DNA of 34,392 bases. Source: an uncultured Akkermansia sp. Its GTDB lineage: Bacteria; Verrucomicrobiota; Verrucomicrobiia; Verrucomicrobiales; Akkermansiaceae. Under the pieces are notes generated by a model. The model ran no database searches. It was not told the origin of the DNA and worked only from the letters and a program-made list of their open reading frames with translations. Shown piece after piece: positions 6,922 through 15,011 of the stretch. Location of the stretch: NCBI GenBank assembly GCA_947588735.1, contig CANQAD010000019.1, forward strand, positions 1-34,392, written 5' to 3'. How positions within the stretch are numbered: the first letter of the stretch is position 1; each line of letters begins with the position of its first letter. Position numbers and translations under genes: made by a program.

Positions 6922-8853
6922 ATGAAGAGGGTCAAGTATGTTGGAATCCTGATGGCTTTAACCGGGTTATTAGCAGAGCCAACGCGGGCAAGCACTGCTC
7001 CTTTGGAATCGTTTCGTGGGGGGAAGGGAGTAGCACGCGTGGCACGAGAGGTGCAGGAGGCACGTGCGAAAACTGTGCCTGCCCTGCGCCTGTTACCTGG
7101 AGGGACCGTTGGAGTGATGGCAGCGACGGGTGAGTATGCACCCATGGTTGCGACAGCATTGGCGGCGCAGCTGCGCCTTCAAGCGCCGAATGGCAGTGCC
7201 GCACAGAGCGTGGAGAGCATCGCCGTAAGTGTGGGGAAGGGAGGGGATGAGACTTGCCGCGATCTGGTTAGCTTGCAGGGTACTGTGCAACAGCTTGCCG
7301 TTATCATCCATCTGAAGCGCTTACTTTCAGGATCGCGGGGAAGCTCCAGTCAGAGCAAGGCGTTGATGAGCTTGCAAGACTCATACAACACTCAGATGAT
7401 TGAGTTGAAGGACCGACTTACAAAGCTGCATGTGACGCCGATGTTCATCGTGCTTACTGCGGTACCGGGGAAGGAGCATACGTTTCGTCGATTTGCCGGG
7501 CAAATGTGGGAAAAATTGACTAAAAAGTTATCCTCTCAGATGCCCAACACGGATCGCGGGGTGCTGGAGTTGCCCATGGCTTCTTTCGTAGATGAGCTTG
7601 CGGAGCGCTTATGTTTTTCCGCTGAGGAGCGCGAGGCCTTGAGCATCGAATTATCCAAACGTAAGCTCTACATTCTGGCTGAACAGCGGCCCGATGTGCT
7701 GCGCATCGCCTTGGTAGCCGATCAACCTGTGGCTCCGTGGCCGCTGGACGACTCACAATCCATGCTGGCCGCCCCCGAACTCATCGGTATGGATGAGTCC
7801 GTTCATAATATCCAGCTCACTGCGTGGATATCTGCCGAATTGCAGGTTGCCATATACGATCCGGACAACACGTTCGGTGTGCTTCCGATGCTGCAAGAGT
7901 TGTTCTGTGGGTTAGCAAAGAGTAAAGCGGGAGAGGCCCTTGTTTTTGCCGAAGCCGCAAAGGGGGCGCAGTCATTGCGCAACATGGCTGAGAGGGAGGT
8001 GAAACCCCAACTTCCAATAATGCTCCAGATATGGAAAGAAGAACAGGGCACTCAGGTGGAGTTTGCTGCAGATGCATGTGGCAGTTTTTTCAAACACGGC
8101 GAACTACGGCATACAAAGCTCGCAGGTGGCAGCGTTGCCTATATGGAGACAACAGGCTTTTGCAGCCCAAGCAAGACTAATTACAGTGCTGCTCCGGATG
8201 CCCTCCTTAATATGCTTACCGGTTTCTATCTGACTCTGGATGAGGAACTCAAGGACAGGACGAGCATGGCGATGATGTTTTTGCAACAGTTCCGTCCTCA
8301 AATCCGTGCTGTCTGGGGTGACCTCTCAAAAATTACGGGCAGCTTCTCTTCTCCTATGACGCTTTTGATTGATGGCGGCGGGAGAGAAAATGCAGGCGCC
8401 GCTATCCGCTTTACGGTCAATAATCGCTCTACCCTGATAGAGGGCTGGAGTGATTTTACCCGCCAACTTAAAACCATCGCCGAGGCTCTGGCCATACCGC
8501 CGGGCTTACTTGACCATATGCCCATCCTCTCGCAGCCTGCGTTGAATGGAGCCACTCGCTACATGTTGGCTTTCCCCGTAACCAGTGGTGATTTGGAACC
8601 GCAGTTGGTACTTGATGAGCATAAATTGGTGCTTGCGGTTGATTGTGCCACAGCTGACGCATTAAGCCAAGAAGATACGACAGGCGAACCCTTTTGTGGC
8701 GCTGTATTCACTTTGAATGTAGATGAATTGCTTCGCATGGGAGGTGTGGGCAGCCCCGTAAAGGAAATTGGTGAACCCGACAGGAGAATTCGAGGCGAAG
8801 CCACCGTGAAAGAAGGTAAGCTACTCGTTAAAATGCGCGTTACCGACAGATGA
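6922..8853 (+). CDS. Large secreted protein of unknown function
   Basis: Protein of 643 residues. It starts with a likely signal peptide: basic MKRVK, a hydrophobic stretch to about residue 18, and a possible cleavage site near TRA-S at 23-24. No other membrane segment is apparent, so it is probably exported to the periplasm or beyond. I recognise no domain or catalytic motif. Composition is mixed, with a few scattered cysteines and no repeats. The start is supported by a promoter whose -10 box ends six bases before the ATG. The gene stands alone: the MITE lies upstream, and the histidine kinase gene converges on it with a 15-base gap. It may be a lineage-specific family. Confidence 0.8.
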   Translation: MKRVKYVGILMALTGLLAEPTRASTAPLESFRGGKGVARVAREVQEARAKTVPALRLLPGGTVGVMAATGEYAPMVATALAAQLRLQAPNGSAAQSVESIAVSVGKGGDETCRDLVSLQGTVQQLAVIIHLKRLLSGSRGSSSQSKALMSLQDSYNTQMIELKDRLTKLHVTPMFIVLTAVPGKEHTFRRFAGQMWEKLTKKLSSQMPNTDRGVLELPMASFVDELAERLCFSAEEREALSIELSKRKLYILAEQRPDVLRIALVADQPVAPWPLDDSQSMLAAPELIGMDESVHNIQLTAWISAELQVAIYDPDNTFGVLPMLQELFCGLAKSKAGEALVFAEAAKGAQSLRNMAEREVKPQLPIMLQIWKEEQGTQVEFAADACGSFFKHGELRHTKLAGGSVAYMETTGFCSPSKTNYSAAPDALLNMLTGFYLTLDEELKDRTSMAMMFLQQFRPQIRAVWGDLSKITGSFSSPMTLLIDGGGRENAGAAIRFTVNNRSTLIEGWSDFTRQLKTIAEALAIPPGLLDHMPILSQPALNGATRYMLAFPVTSGDLEPQLVLDEHKLVLAVDCATADALSQEDTTGEPFCGAVFTLNVDELLRMGGVGSPVKEIGEPDRRIRGEATVKEGKLLVKMRVTDR

Positions 8854-8868
8854 TGTGGGGCACCATCG

Positions 8869-10014
8869 TCAGGAGGGTAGCAAGCGCACAATTCGGTCGG
8901 CTCGGGGCAAGGTGATAGTGATGGTGGTGCCCAAACCTTCGCGGGAGGTGATGCTGAGAGTGCCGCCATGTTCACGGATAATGTGGCGCACAATGAGCAA
9001 GCCCAGACCGTGTCCCTTTCTCCTGGTAGTACGGAAGGGCTCATACATGCTGCCCATCACCTCATGCGAAATGCCTGAGCCATTATCGCCGATGATGACG
9101 CCGATATCAGAATCATTGTACGATGTGCGAATGGAGATGCCGCCGCTTGAAGTAGGCAGGGATTGAAGCGCGTTGCGGATGAGGTTGTAGAGCGCACGGA
9201 AAAGCTGGTCAGCATCTGCGCTGATTTCAGGAAGATCGTCCGGCAACTCGCTTTGTACGGCCGCACCGCGTTCTGCGATTTCTGGTGCCAGTACACGCAG
9301 CACATGAGCGATAACATCGTTCACTTGCACTTTGCTGCGCACCGGTGTGGCAGGTCGCATTGATTCTAAGAATTGATGCAGCATGGCGTCCAGTCGCTGA
9401 GTTTCCCGCAGCGAGTCGTCCACTAGTTCATTGAGAGATCTCCGGCTCCTGGCATCTAGCTTTTCGAGTTTGTCCAACTTGCGTTTCATGAGCTGCAAGG
9501 TGAGACCGAGCGAATTGAGAGGATTGCCTATTTCGTGGGCTACGGCGGAACTTAAAAAGGTAAGCAGGTTAAACTGCTCGGCCTCAGCGTTTTCTTCCCG
9601 ACGCTCCTGCGCTTTGGTATCATCTCGTACAAGCAGCAGGTATTCTTGCTCTCCTGCAAGGGGGGAGATATAAAAATTGTAGTGTTTACTCGTTGGGTAG
9701 TTTACATGTACGTCACGTACAATGGCAGCCTTGCTGTTTTGCAGATCTTGCCAGGTGCAAGTGCCGCTTGCCAAGCGTTCGAAAGGCTCGCGCAGCAGCT
9801 CGCGCATGGAGCGGTTGTAAATGTTGCAAGCGGCCTTATTTGCGAAGCGAGCTGTACCATCGGCAGAGAAGAGAATCAGTCCGTCGCGCATGGCGTCAAA
9901 GACCTCTTGGAGCAGGCCTTTTTCCGTGGCCAGTCGCATGAAGAGTCGGCGAACATCAGCGGCTCCCAGGTTACCAAGCCTGGTGGCGATTTTTTCGATT
10001 GTGTCGCGTTTCAT
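8869..10014 (-). CDS. Soluble PAS-domain sensor histidine kinase
   Basis: Protein of 381 residues without membrane segments. A PAS-like sensor region spans about residues 33-130 (EVFDAMRDGLILFSADG). The dimerisation and phosphoacceptor helix has His160 in VAHEIGNPLNS. The HATPase_c domain shows the N box with Asn281 (NLIRNALQ), the G1 box DNGSG at 310-314 and the G2 box GHGLGL at 334-339. It should autophosphorylate His160 in response to a cytoplasmic signal, in the manner of NtrB-like kinases. No response regulator gene is in the window. Its ATG overlaps the stop codon of the upstream glycosidase as ATGA, so translation of the two is probably coupled. That pairing is unusual. Confidence 0.92.
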   Translation of the reverse strand: MKRDTIEKIATRLGNLGAADVRRLFMRLATEKGLLQEVFDAMRDGLILFSADGTARFANKAACNIYNRSMRELLREPFERLASGTCTWQDLQNSKAAIVRDVHVNYPTSKHYNFYISPLAGEQEYLLLVRDDTKAQERREENAEAEQFNLLTFLSSAVAHEIGNPLNSLGLTLQLMKRKLDKLEKLDARSRRSLNELVDDSLRETQRLDAMLHQFLESMRPATPVRSKVQVNDVIAHVLRVLAPEIAERGAAVQSELPDDLPEISADADQLFRALYNLIRNALQSLPTSSGGISIRTSYNDSDIGVIIGDNGSGISHEVMGSMYEPFRTTRRKGHGLGLLIVRHIIREHGGTLSITSREGLGTTITITLPRADRIVRLLPS

Positions 10015-12359
10015 AGGCTGAGCAATATTTCGCGAAAATCCGTGGGAATTGTTGCGCTAACGACTCCATCCGCCCACTCAAATGTTGCGCCCTGCCCGTC
10101 CACTGCCAGCGCTGGGTGTGCTCCTGTCGGCAAGGCGTGCAGGATCAGAGTGAAGAAGGACCTTTGAGGACGGTATTGCCCGGTGCGGCGGTGCGTGAGT
10201 TGGAGTTGGCGTTTCTCAGTGCGGCATGCGAAGTTGTGCAGCAGGTAGGCTCCATAGCGACAGGCTTGCCCATCGCCCTCATCTTCGTAAAGTATGCTAT
10301 GCTCTTCTGTGTCGGGTGTAAACCACAATTCCAGACTGCAGGGAGGGCAGGGCAACTCGCCCACATACTGTTGCACAGGCCAGCGCGGAAGTACTTTTCC
10401 TCCGCGCACGTACACGGGGATGTGCTCATCCGGTGTAAGCACGATGGCTTCTGCATTTTCTGCGGGGGCAGGGGTGTCGTCCCACAGAGAAAACCATTTG
10501 CCCTGCGGCAGATAAAGGCTGCGCTCCGTCTGCCCGGGGTGGTGCACGGGCACCACATACAGCGCATCGCCCAAGAAGAACTCACTACTTCGCCAGTAGG
10601 TGTCCGTATTCTCCGGGAACATGAGTGCGAGTGAGCGGATGATGGGGGTCCCTGCCGTAGAGTAACGGTAAAAACACGTGTAAAGGTAGGGCAGCAGGCG
10701 GTACCTTTCCTCAATGGCGTGGCGAACGATGTCCTCCGTTTTTTTATCGAAGCACCAAGGCTCCTGGCCGCCGAATTCGCCATTATTGTGATTGCGGAAA
10801 AAGGCGTGGAAAGAGGCCATTTGCACCCAGCGACGAAAGAGCTCAGGGGTTGGTCGCCCCAAGAATCCCCCAGTATCTGCCCCGCAAAAAGAGACGCCAC
10901 TGGCAGAGAGTCGCTGAACCATGAGGTTTGCCATCTTCAGGTTCTCCCAATCCGAATAATTATCACCAGTCCAAGTGGCAGCCCATCTTTGTAAGCCGGC
11001 AAAGCCCGAACGGGAGAGGACAAACGGCCTTCTCTGAGGAGCGCTTTTTTCCATGCCAAACCGCGTGGCTTGCGCCATGCACTGGCCATAGACATTGTGA
11101 GCCTTCAGGTGAGAGCAAGCGAAGCCATCGTAGGCGTGTCGCGTGTCATCTGGGAAGGTTTTATCCGGAAAAATCACCGGTTCATTCATATCCGTCCATA
11201 TTCCGCGTACGCCATATTCGCCTACCTCACGGTGAAAAAGGTCTGCCCACCAACTGCGGGTAGCCGGGTTTGTGAAGTCCGGGAAAGTACACAGCCCCGG
11301 CCATACTTCTGCCTCCAGCAGAGCGCCATCATGTCGTCGGCAAAAAACATTCCTTTCAAACCCGCTGCGCCACACATAATTATCGGGGTTAATTTTGATT
11401 CCGGGATCCACAATGGTAACGACCTTGAAGCCCTTCTCACCGAGGCGGCGGATCATGCCCGGGGGATCGGGAAAACGTTCACGGTCCCAAGTGAGGGACT
11501 GGTAACGTTTCATGTGGTGAATATCCAGATGGATAGCATCGCAGGGAATGCGGCGTGAACGCAGTTCTCGCGCCACCTCGTCCACATTTGATTCTGGATA
11601 GTAGCTCCATTTGCTTTGATGGTAACCAAGCGCCCAAAGCGGCGGCAGCGGTGCCAGACCAGTGAGACGAGTATACATCCGGACAGTGTCCAACGCATCC
11701 TCTCCGCAGATGAAATAATAGTCCATCACTCCACCGTCCGCGCCGAATAGCAGACGATCCTTTCGCTCTTTTCCAAAGTCGAAATAAGAGCGCATCGTAT
11801 TGTCAAAAAAGATGCCGTATTGCGTGCCTTGATTCAAGCACAGAAAAAAGGGAATATTCTTGTAAAGAGGATCGCTTTTTGGAGTAAACTTGTAGTGGTC
11901 GGCCCCCCACATTTCGAAGCGCATTCCTCGCATATTAAGAGCACAGGGCTTATCTCCCAGCCCATAGAAGTGGGCTTCATCAGGCATCTGCTTGAGTACC
12001 CATACCAGCTCATCCCCCGTCTTCCCTTGAGTGCGGTGCCCCATTCCCTCTGCGTCGGCGCACAGCAGTCTGCCTTCCTTGTTTTCATAAAATTCCAGCC
12101 CGCCATCACTTTTGCGGATTTTCATGCAAATGCGGTTCGTGCGCAGAGAAAAGGCATCCTCCTGTTCACTCTCTTCGATGTCCACTCTGCTCGGTCGATA
12201 CTCCGGACTCACGCCGTAGCTCGGTATATTCTCAAACACTACACCTGTCACGTAGCGACACCGAACCATTCCCTCCTCCGGGAATGTCAGCCGCAGCCTC
12301 GCCGCCGGCAGCTCCAGCTCCAGCGTCCTCTCATCAATCCATTCGTACGTCAGCTTCAT
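10011..12359 (-). CDS. GH31 family glycoside hydrolase (alpha-glucosidase-like)
   Basis: Protein of 782 residues with GH31 architecture: an N-terminal beta-sandwich (FYGLGDK near its end), a catalytic barrel and C-terminal beta domains. The catalytic nucleophile is Asp390 in GIWTDMNEP and the acid/base is Asp466 in WTGDNYSDW. GH31 enzymes mainly release alpha-linked glucose or xylose by retaining hydrolysis; the exact substrate cannot be read here. No signal peptide is visible, so it appears cytoplasmic. The frame is open upstream to 12467, but the ATG at 12359 gives the usual N-terminus, follows CAGGGG and clears the HIT gene by 31 bases. It lies between the HIT gene and the histidine kinase, overlapping the latter by four bases. 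Confidence 0.93.
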   Translation of the reverse strand: MKLTYEWIDERTLELELPAARLRLTFPEEGMVRCRYVTGVVFENIPSYGVSPEYRPSRVDIEESEQEDAFSLRTNRICMKIRKSDGGLEFYENKEGRLLCADAEGMGHRTQGKTGDELVWVLKQMPDEAHFYGLGDKPCALNMRGMRFEMWGADHYKFTPKSDPLYKNIPFFLCLNQGTQYGIFFDNTMRSYFDFGKERKDRLLFGADGGVMDYYFICGEDALDTVRMYTRLTGLAPLPPLWALGYHQSKWSYYPESNVDEVARELRSRRIPCDAIHLDIHHMKRYQSLTWDRERFPDPPGMIRRLGEKGFKVVTIVDPGIKINPDNYVWRSGFERNVFCRRHDGALLEAEVWPGLCTFPDFTNPATRSWWADLFHREVGEYGVRGIWTDMNEPVIFPDKTFPDDTRHAYDGFACSHLKAHNVYGQCMAQATRFGMEKSAPQRRPFVLSRSGFAGLQRWAATWTGDNYSDWENLKMANLMVQRLSASGVSFCGADTGGFLGRPTPELFRRWVQMASFHAFFRNHNNGEFGGQEPWCFDKKTEDIVRHAIEERYRLLPYLYTCFYRYSTAGTPIIRSLALMFPENTDTYWRSSEFFLGDALYVVPVHHPGQTERSLYLPQGKWFSLWDDTPAPAENAEAIVLTPDEHIPVYVRGGKVLPRWPVQQYVGELPCPPCSLELWFTPDTEEHSILYEDEGDGQACRYGAYLLHNFACRTEKRQLQLTHRRTGQYRPQRSFFTLILHALPTGAHPALAVDGQGATFEWADGVVSATIPTDFREILLSL

Positions 12360-12390
12360 CCCCTGAACCCGGCTTTCCGTGAACATGAGC

Positions 12391-12735
12391 CTAACCCGGT
12401 GGCCATTGCATACTGCGGCCTCCGATGATGTGGATATGCAGGTGCGGAACAGTTTGCCCGCCATCAACTCCTGTGTTGAGAACGACGCGGAAGCCGCTTT
12501 CAGATACGCCCTCCGCCAGCGCTATGTCGCGTACTTTGAGCATCAGGTGCGCCAACAGTTCGGCATCCTCTGTCCCTGCGGCTGCTATGCTTGGAATGGG
12601 CTTGCGTGGCACGAGTAAGACATGCACCGGCGCTACCGGAGATACATCGCGGAACGCCACGCACAGCTCGTCTTCATAGACAATCTGCGCCGGTATCTCC
12701 TTGTTAGCGATCTTCTGAAATAGGGTTTCTTCCAT
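12391..12735 (-). CDS. HIT family nucleotide-binding protein (HinT-like)
   Basis: Protein of 114 residues of the histidine triad superfamily. The signature HLHIH at residues 98-102 supplies His98, His100 and the catalytic His102. The N-terminal TLFQKIANKEIPA and the central VLLVPRKPI are typical of the HinT branch, which hydrolyses adenosine phosphoramidates and related nucleotides in the cytoplasm. It is the first gene of a minus-strand set with GH31 and the histidine kinase. The promoter lies nine bases before the ATG, so the leader should be only a few bases long. Confidence 0.93.
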   Translation of the reverse strand: MEETLFQKIANKEIPAQIVYEDELCVAFRDVSPVAPVHVLLVPRKPIPSIAAAGTEDAELLAHLMLKVRDIALAEGVSESGFRVVLNTGVDGGQTVPHLHIHIIGGRSMQWPPG

Positions 12736-12744
12736 TGCGCACCT

Positions 12745-12773
12745 GTTTTACCACGCCGGGGGATTGCTTGCAA
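12745..12773 (-). promoter_or_regulatory. Promoter of the HIT-GH31-kinase set
   Basis: On the minus strand, TTGCAA (12773-12768), a 17-base spacer, then TAAAAC (12750-12745). Nine bases separate the -10 box from the ATG at 12735, so the predicted leader is about three bases. It is divergent from the rplS promoter about 65 bases away. Confidence 0.5.
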
Positions 12774-12837
12774 CTGAATTCTGCACTCCTCCCCATACTG
12801 ATTTTTGAAAAATTTATTATGATGTAAAGAATTTGCA

Positions 12838-12866
12838 TTGCCAAGGGGGAAAAAATCGTGTAGAAT
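12838..12866 (+). promoter_or_regulatory. Promoter of rplS
   Basis: TTGCCA at 12838-12843, a 17-base spacer, then TAGAAT at 12861-12866. The predicted start is near 12873, leaving a leader of about 57 bases. Confidence 0.6.
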
Positions 12867-12929
12867 GTCGCGCCCCTTGTGAAAGAGATCTTTTACTTTC
12901 AGGCACGAATATTTTAACCAGTACTTAAG

Positions 12930-13274
12930 ATGAACATTCTCGATAAAATCGATCAGGAGCAGCTTAAAAGCGATGTGACACCCTTCAATGTGGGCGACAC
13001 CGTGAAAGTGCATTGCCGCGTGATTGAAGGCGGCAAGGAGCGCGTGCAGGTGTTCCAAGGAATCGTGATTGGCAAGCGGGGTTCCGGGGTTAACGAGGCG
13101 TTCACCGTCCGTAAAATTTCCTATGGTGAGGGTGTAGAGCGTTCATTTCCTCTGCATTCACCGCGTATCGCCAAAATAGAGGTTGCTTCCCGAGGGAAGG
13201 TTCGTCGAGCCAAGCTTAACTACTTGCGCAGTCGCGTCGGCAAGGAAGCCGTCACCGTGAAGGCGGCACGCTAA
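12930..13274 (+). CDS. rplS: 50S ribosomal protein L19
   Basis: Protein of 114 residues, standard for bL19, which sits at the interface of the two ribosomal subunits. Family signatures are the central [21 protein letters not shown] and the C-terminal [11 protein letters not shown]. In many bacteria rplS follows rpsP-rimM-trmD, but here it stands alone with its own promoter and terminator. The start codon has no Shine-Dalgarno sequence; ACTTAAG immediately precedes the ATG. Confidence 0.98.
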   Translation: MNILDKIDQEQLKSDVTPFNVGDTVKVHCRVIEGGKERVQVFQGIVIGKRGSGVNEAFTVRKISYGEGVERSFPLHSPRIAKIEVASRGKVRRAKLNYLRSRVGKEAVTVKAAR

Positions 13275-13305
13275 CTTTCTCTCCTTTCGGTTCTTCTCAC
13301 ACGGA

Positions 13306-13330
13306 CGCGAGCCTCGGCTCGCGTTTTTTG
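13306..13330 (+). terminator. Terminator after rplS
   Basis: ACGCGAGC at 13306-13313 pairs perfectly with GCTCGCGT at 13318-13325 around the loop CTCG, followed by six T residues at 13325-13330. Confidence 0.9.
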
Positions 13331-13371
13331 TTCGCGTGGAATTTGTTCACCTTCCCTCCTTGGAAAAGGAC

Positions 13372-13788
13372 TCATACAGAAAGATCAGCAATGCAATCGT
13401 GCCATTCTTTGGGGATGCGGCATGGGCGCCCCTGAGGGGCCTGAACTAGGGCGAGTCGTTGACGAACAGTAACGCAAAGGCGCTCGTCCTCTGCGCGGCG
13501 AACTTCAAACGTAAAGTAGATGGAGGATTTCTCCACGCTTTCCACGCCCCCAAGCACACACATATCATCCGCCACAAACGCCGGAGAATGATAACGCACT
13601 TCGTGACTTACAAGTACACAATGCTTGTTCTCTTCCTTGGCCAGGCGTGCCCAATCGATGCCAATGGAGGTGGACATCTTGGTGCGGCACTCCTCCACCC
13701 AGCGCAGATACGCCAAATTGTGCACCACACCGCCACAATCGGTGTCGTAGTACATGACTTGATAGGGCAGGACAAAAAGCGCTTTCAT
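13372..13788 (-). CDS. YbgC-like acyl-CoA thioesterase (hotdog fold)
   Basis: Protein of 138 residues of the 4HBT family. The N-terminal motif YYDTDCGGVVHN, with catalytic Asp17, is followed by a helix (YLRWVEECR), as in YbgC and 4-hydroxybenzoyl-CoA thioesterases. It should hydrolyse short- or medium-chain acyl thioesters in the cytoplasm; the acyl group cannot be predicted. It lies 46 bases downstream of the class V aminotransferase on the same strand and is probably co-transcribed. There is no Tol-Pal cluster nearby, which is where ybgC often sits. Confidence 0.88.
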   Translation of the reverse strand: MKALFVLPYQVMYYDTDCGGVVHNLAYLRWVEECRTKMSTSIGIDWARLAKEENKHCVLVSHEVRYHSPAFVADDMCVLGGVESVEKSSIYFTFEVRRAEDERLCVTVRQRLALVQAPQGRPCRIPKEWHDCIADLSV

Positions 13789-13834
13789 GGCTGACAGGAG
13801 GGGTGCGTGTAGAATCAGAATAAAGCCCGATTCA

Positions 13835-14926
13835 TCAGCCGAGTTTCAAAATGTCAACGATAGCATTTGTCACTTCCTTCATATCCTCCATGGTGAGTTC
13901 ACCCATGTGGGCGATACGGAAGGTTTTGTCCTTGAGGTCTCCGTAGCCGTTGCCGATTTGCATATTTCGCTCGGCCAGAGCCTTGTTGAGGTCACCGATG
14001 GAAATAAGCTCATCCTTACCCTTGGGGTGGGCGTCTATCACGGTGAGCGTTTTGGAGAGGTACTTGCGATTCGGGTACACGCGGAAATATTCATCCGCCC
14101 ACTCGCGAGTGAACTTGGCCATTTCTTCGTGACGAGCGAAGCGTGCCTCAATACCTTCTTCATCGACAATGTGTATGAGCTGCTTATCCAGCGCATACAT
14201 CAGCGAGAGACAGGGGGTGGAGGTATATTGGTAGTTTTTCTTATCGATGAAATCCCAGAGATTGCGCAGGTCGAAATAGAGACCACGATTTTCGACTTTT
14301 TCGGTACGGTCGTAAGCCTTGCGGCTCATGGCGCAGATAGCCAGTCCCGGTGGCAGAGCCAACGCCTTCTGAGTTGAGGTAATCAGTACATCAATCCCTA
14401 ATTTATCCGTTTCAATCCTGGAGCCCACAGCCGAGGAAACAGCATCCACGCACCATACCACATCCGGGTACTTTTTCATGACCTCGGCTATTTCTTCTAC
14501 CGGGTTTTGAATGCCGGAGGATGTTTCATTATGGGTCACGGTGATGAGGTCGTATTTGCCTGTGGAAAGGGCGGCGTCCACCATCTCCGGTGTAGTGGGC
14601 TCGCCCATGGTGCTCGCGAATTTATCCGCCGACACTCCATTTGTTTTGGCCATCTTAAACCATTTGTCACCGAATGCCCCGATGGAAAACACGGCTGCGC
14701 GCTTTGCTGTGCAGGAACGGATGGCTCCTTCCATCAACCCGGAGCCGCTGGAAGTGGAGAGAAGAATGCGGTTTTGTGTGAAAAGAACTTTTTGCATATA
14801 ATCCGAGATATGCTTCTGGAGGGCGGAAGCCGCCTTGGAGCGGTGGCTGATCATCGGCCCACTCAGTTCCTTTAAAATTTCATCCGACACAACAGTCGGC
14901 CCAGGGATGAACAGTTTAATCGCCAT
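13835..14926 (-). CDS. Class V PLP-dependent aminotransferase
   Basis: Protein of 363 residues in the serine-pyruvate/alanine-glyoxylate aminotransferase group. The N-terminus FIPGPTVVSDEILKEL and the substrate loop MISHRSKA are typical. THNETSSGI (131-139) and Asp161 in VWCVDAVSS contact the cofactor, and Lys187 in STQKALALPPG should form the Schiff base. Possible roles are serine-glyoxylate or alanine-glyoxylate transamination, or a non-canonical phosphoserine aminotransferase step in serine synthesis; sequence alone does not decide. The frame is open to 15052, but that would overlap the upstream gene, and the ATG at 14926 matches the family start. No Shine-Dalgarno sequence or clear promoter is visible. 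Confidence 0.9.
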   Translation of the reverse strand: MAIKLFIPGPTVVSDEILKELSGPMISHRSKAASALQKHISDYMQKVLFTQNRILLSTSSGSGLMEGAIRSCTAKRAAVFSIGAFGDKWFKMAKTNGVSADKFASTMGEPTTPEMVDAALSTGKYDLITVTHNETSSGIQNPVEEIAEVMKKYPDVVWCVDAVSSAVGSRIETDKLGIDVLITSTQKALALPPGLAICAMSRKAYDRTEKVENRGLYFDLRNLWDFIDKKNYQYTSTPCLSLMYALDKQLIHIVDEEGIEARFARHEEMAKFTREWADEYFRVYPNRKYLSKTLTVIDAHPKGKDELISIGDLNKALAERNMQIGNGYGDLKDKTFRIAHMGELTMEDMKEVTNAIVDILKLG

Positions 14927-15011
14927 AGGTAAAATGTGGTTGTACCCGGCGATGACTTTATCACTTTGCAGGCGCTTTGGCGAGCGTTTTTTTTCTGTTC
15001 GCACTGTAAAA

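Noticed and set aside
11820..12428. A 202-codon plus-strand frame
   Set aside because: Antisense to the GH31 gene; no motif.
12866..12930. L19 leader as an autoregulatory structure
   Set aside because: Only a five-base-pair hairpin is visible and the leader shows no mimic of 23S rRNA that I can recognise.
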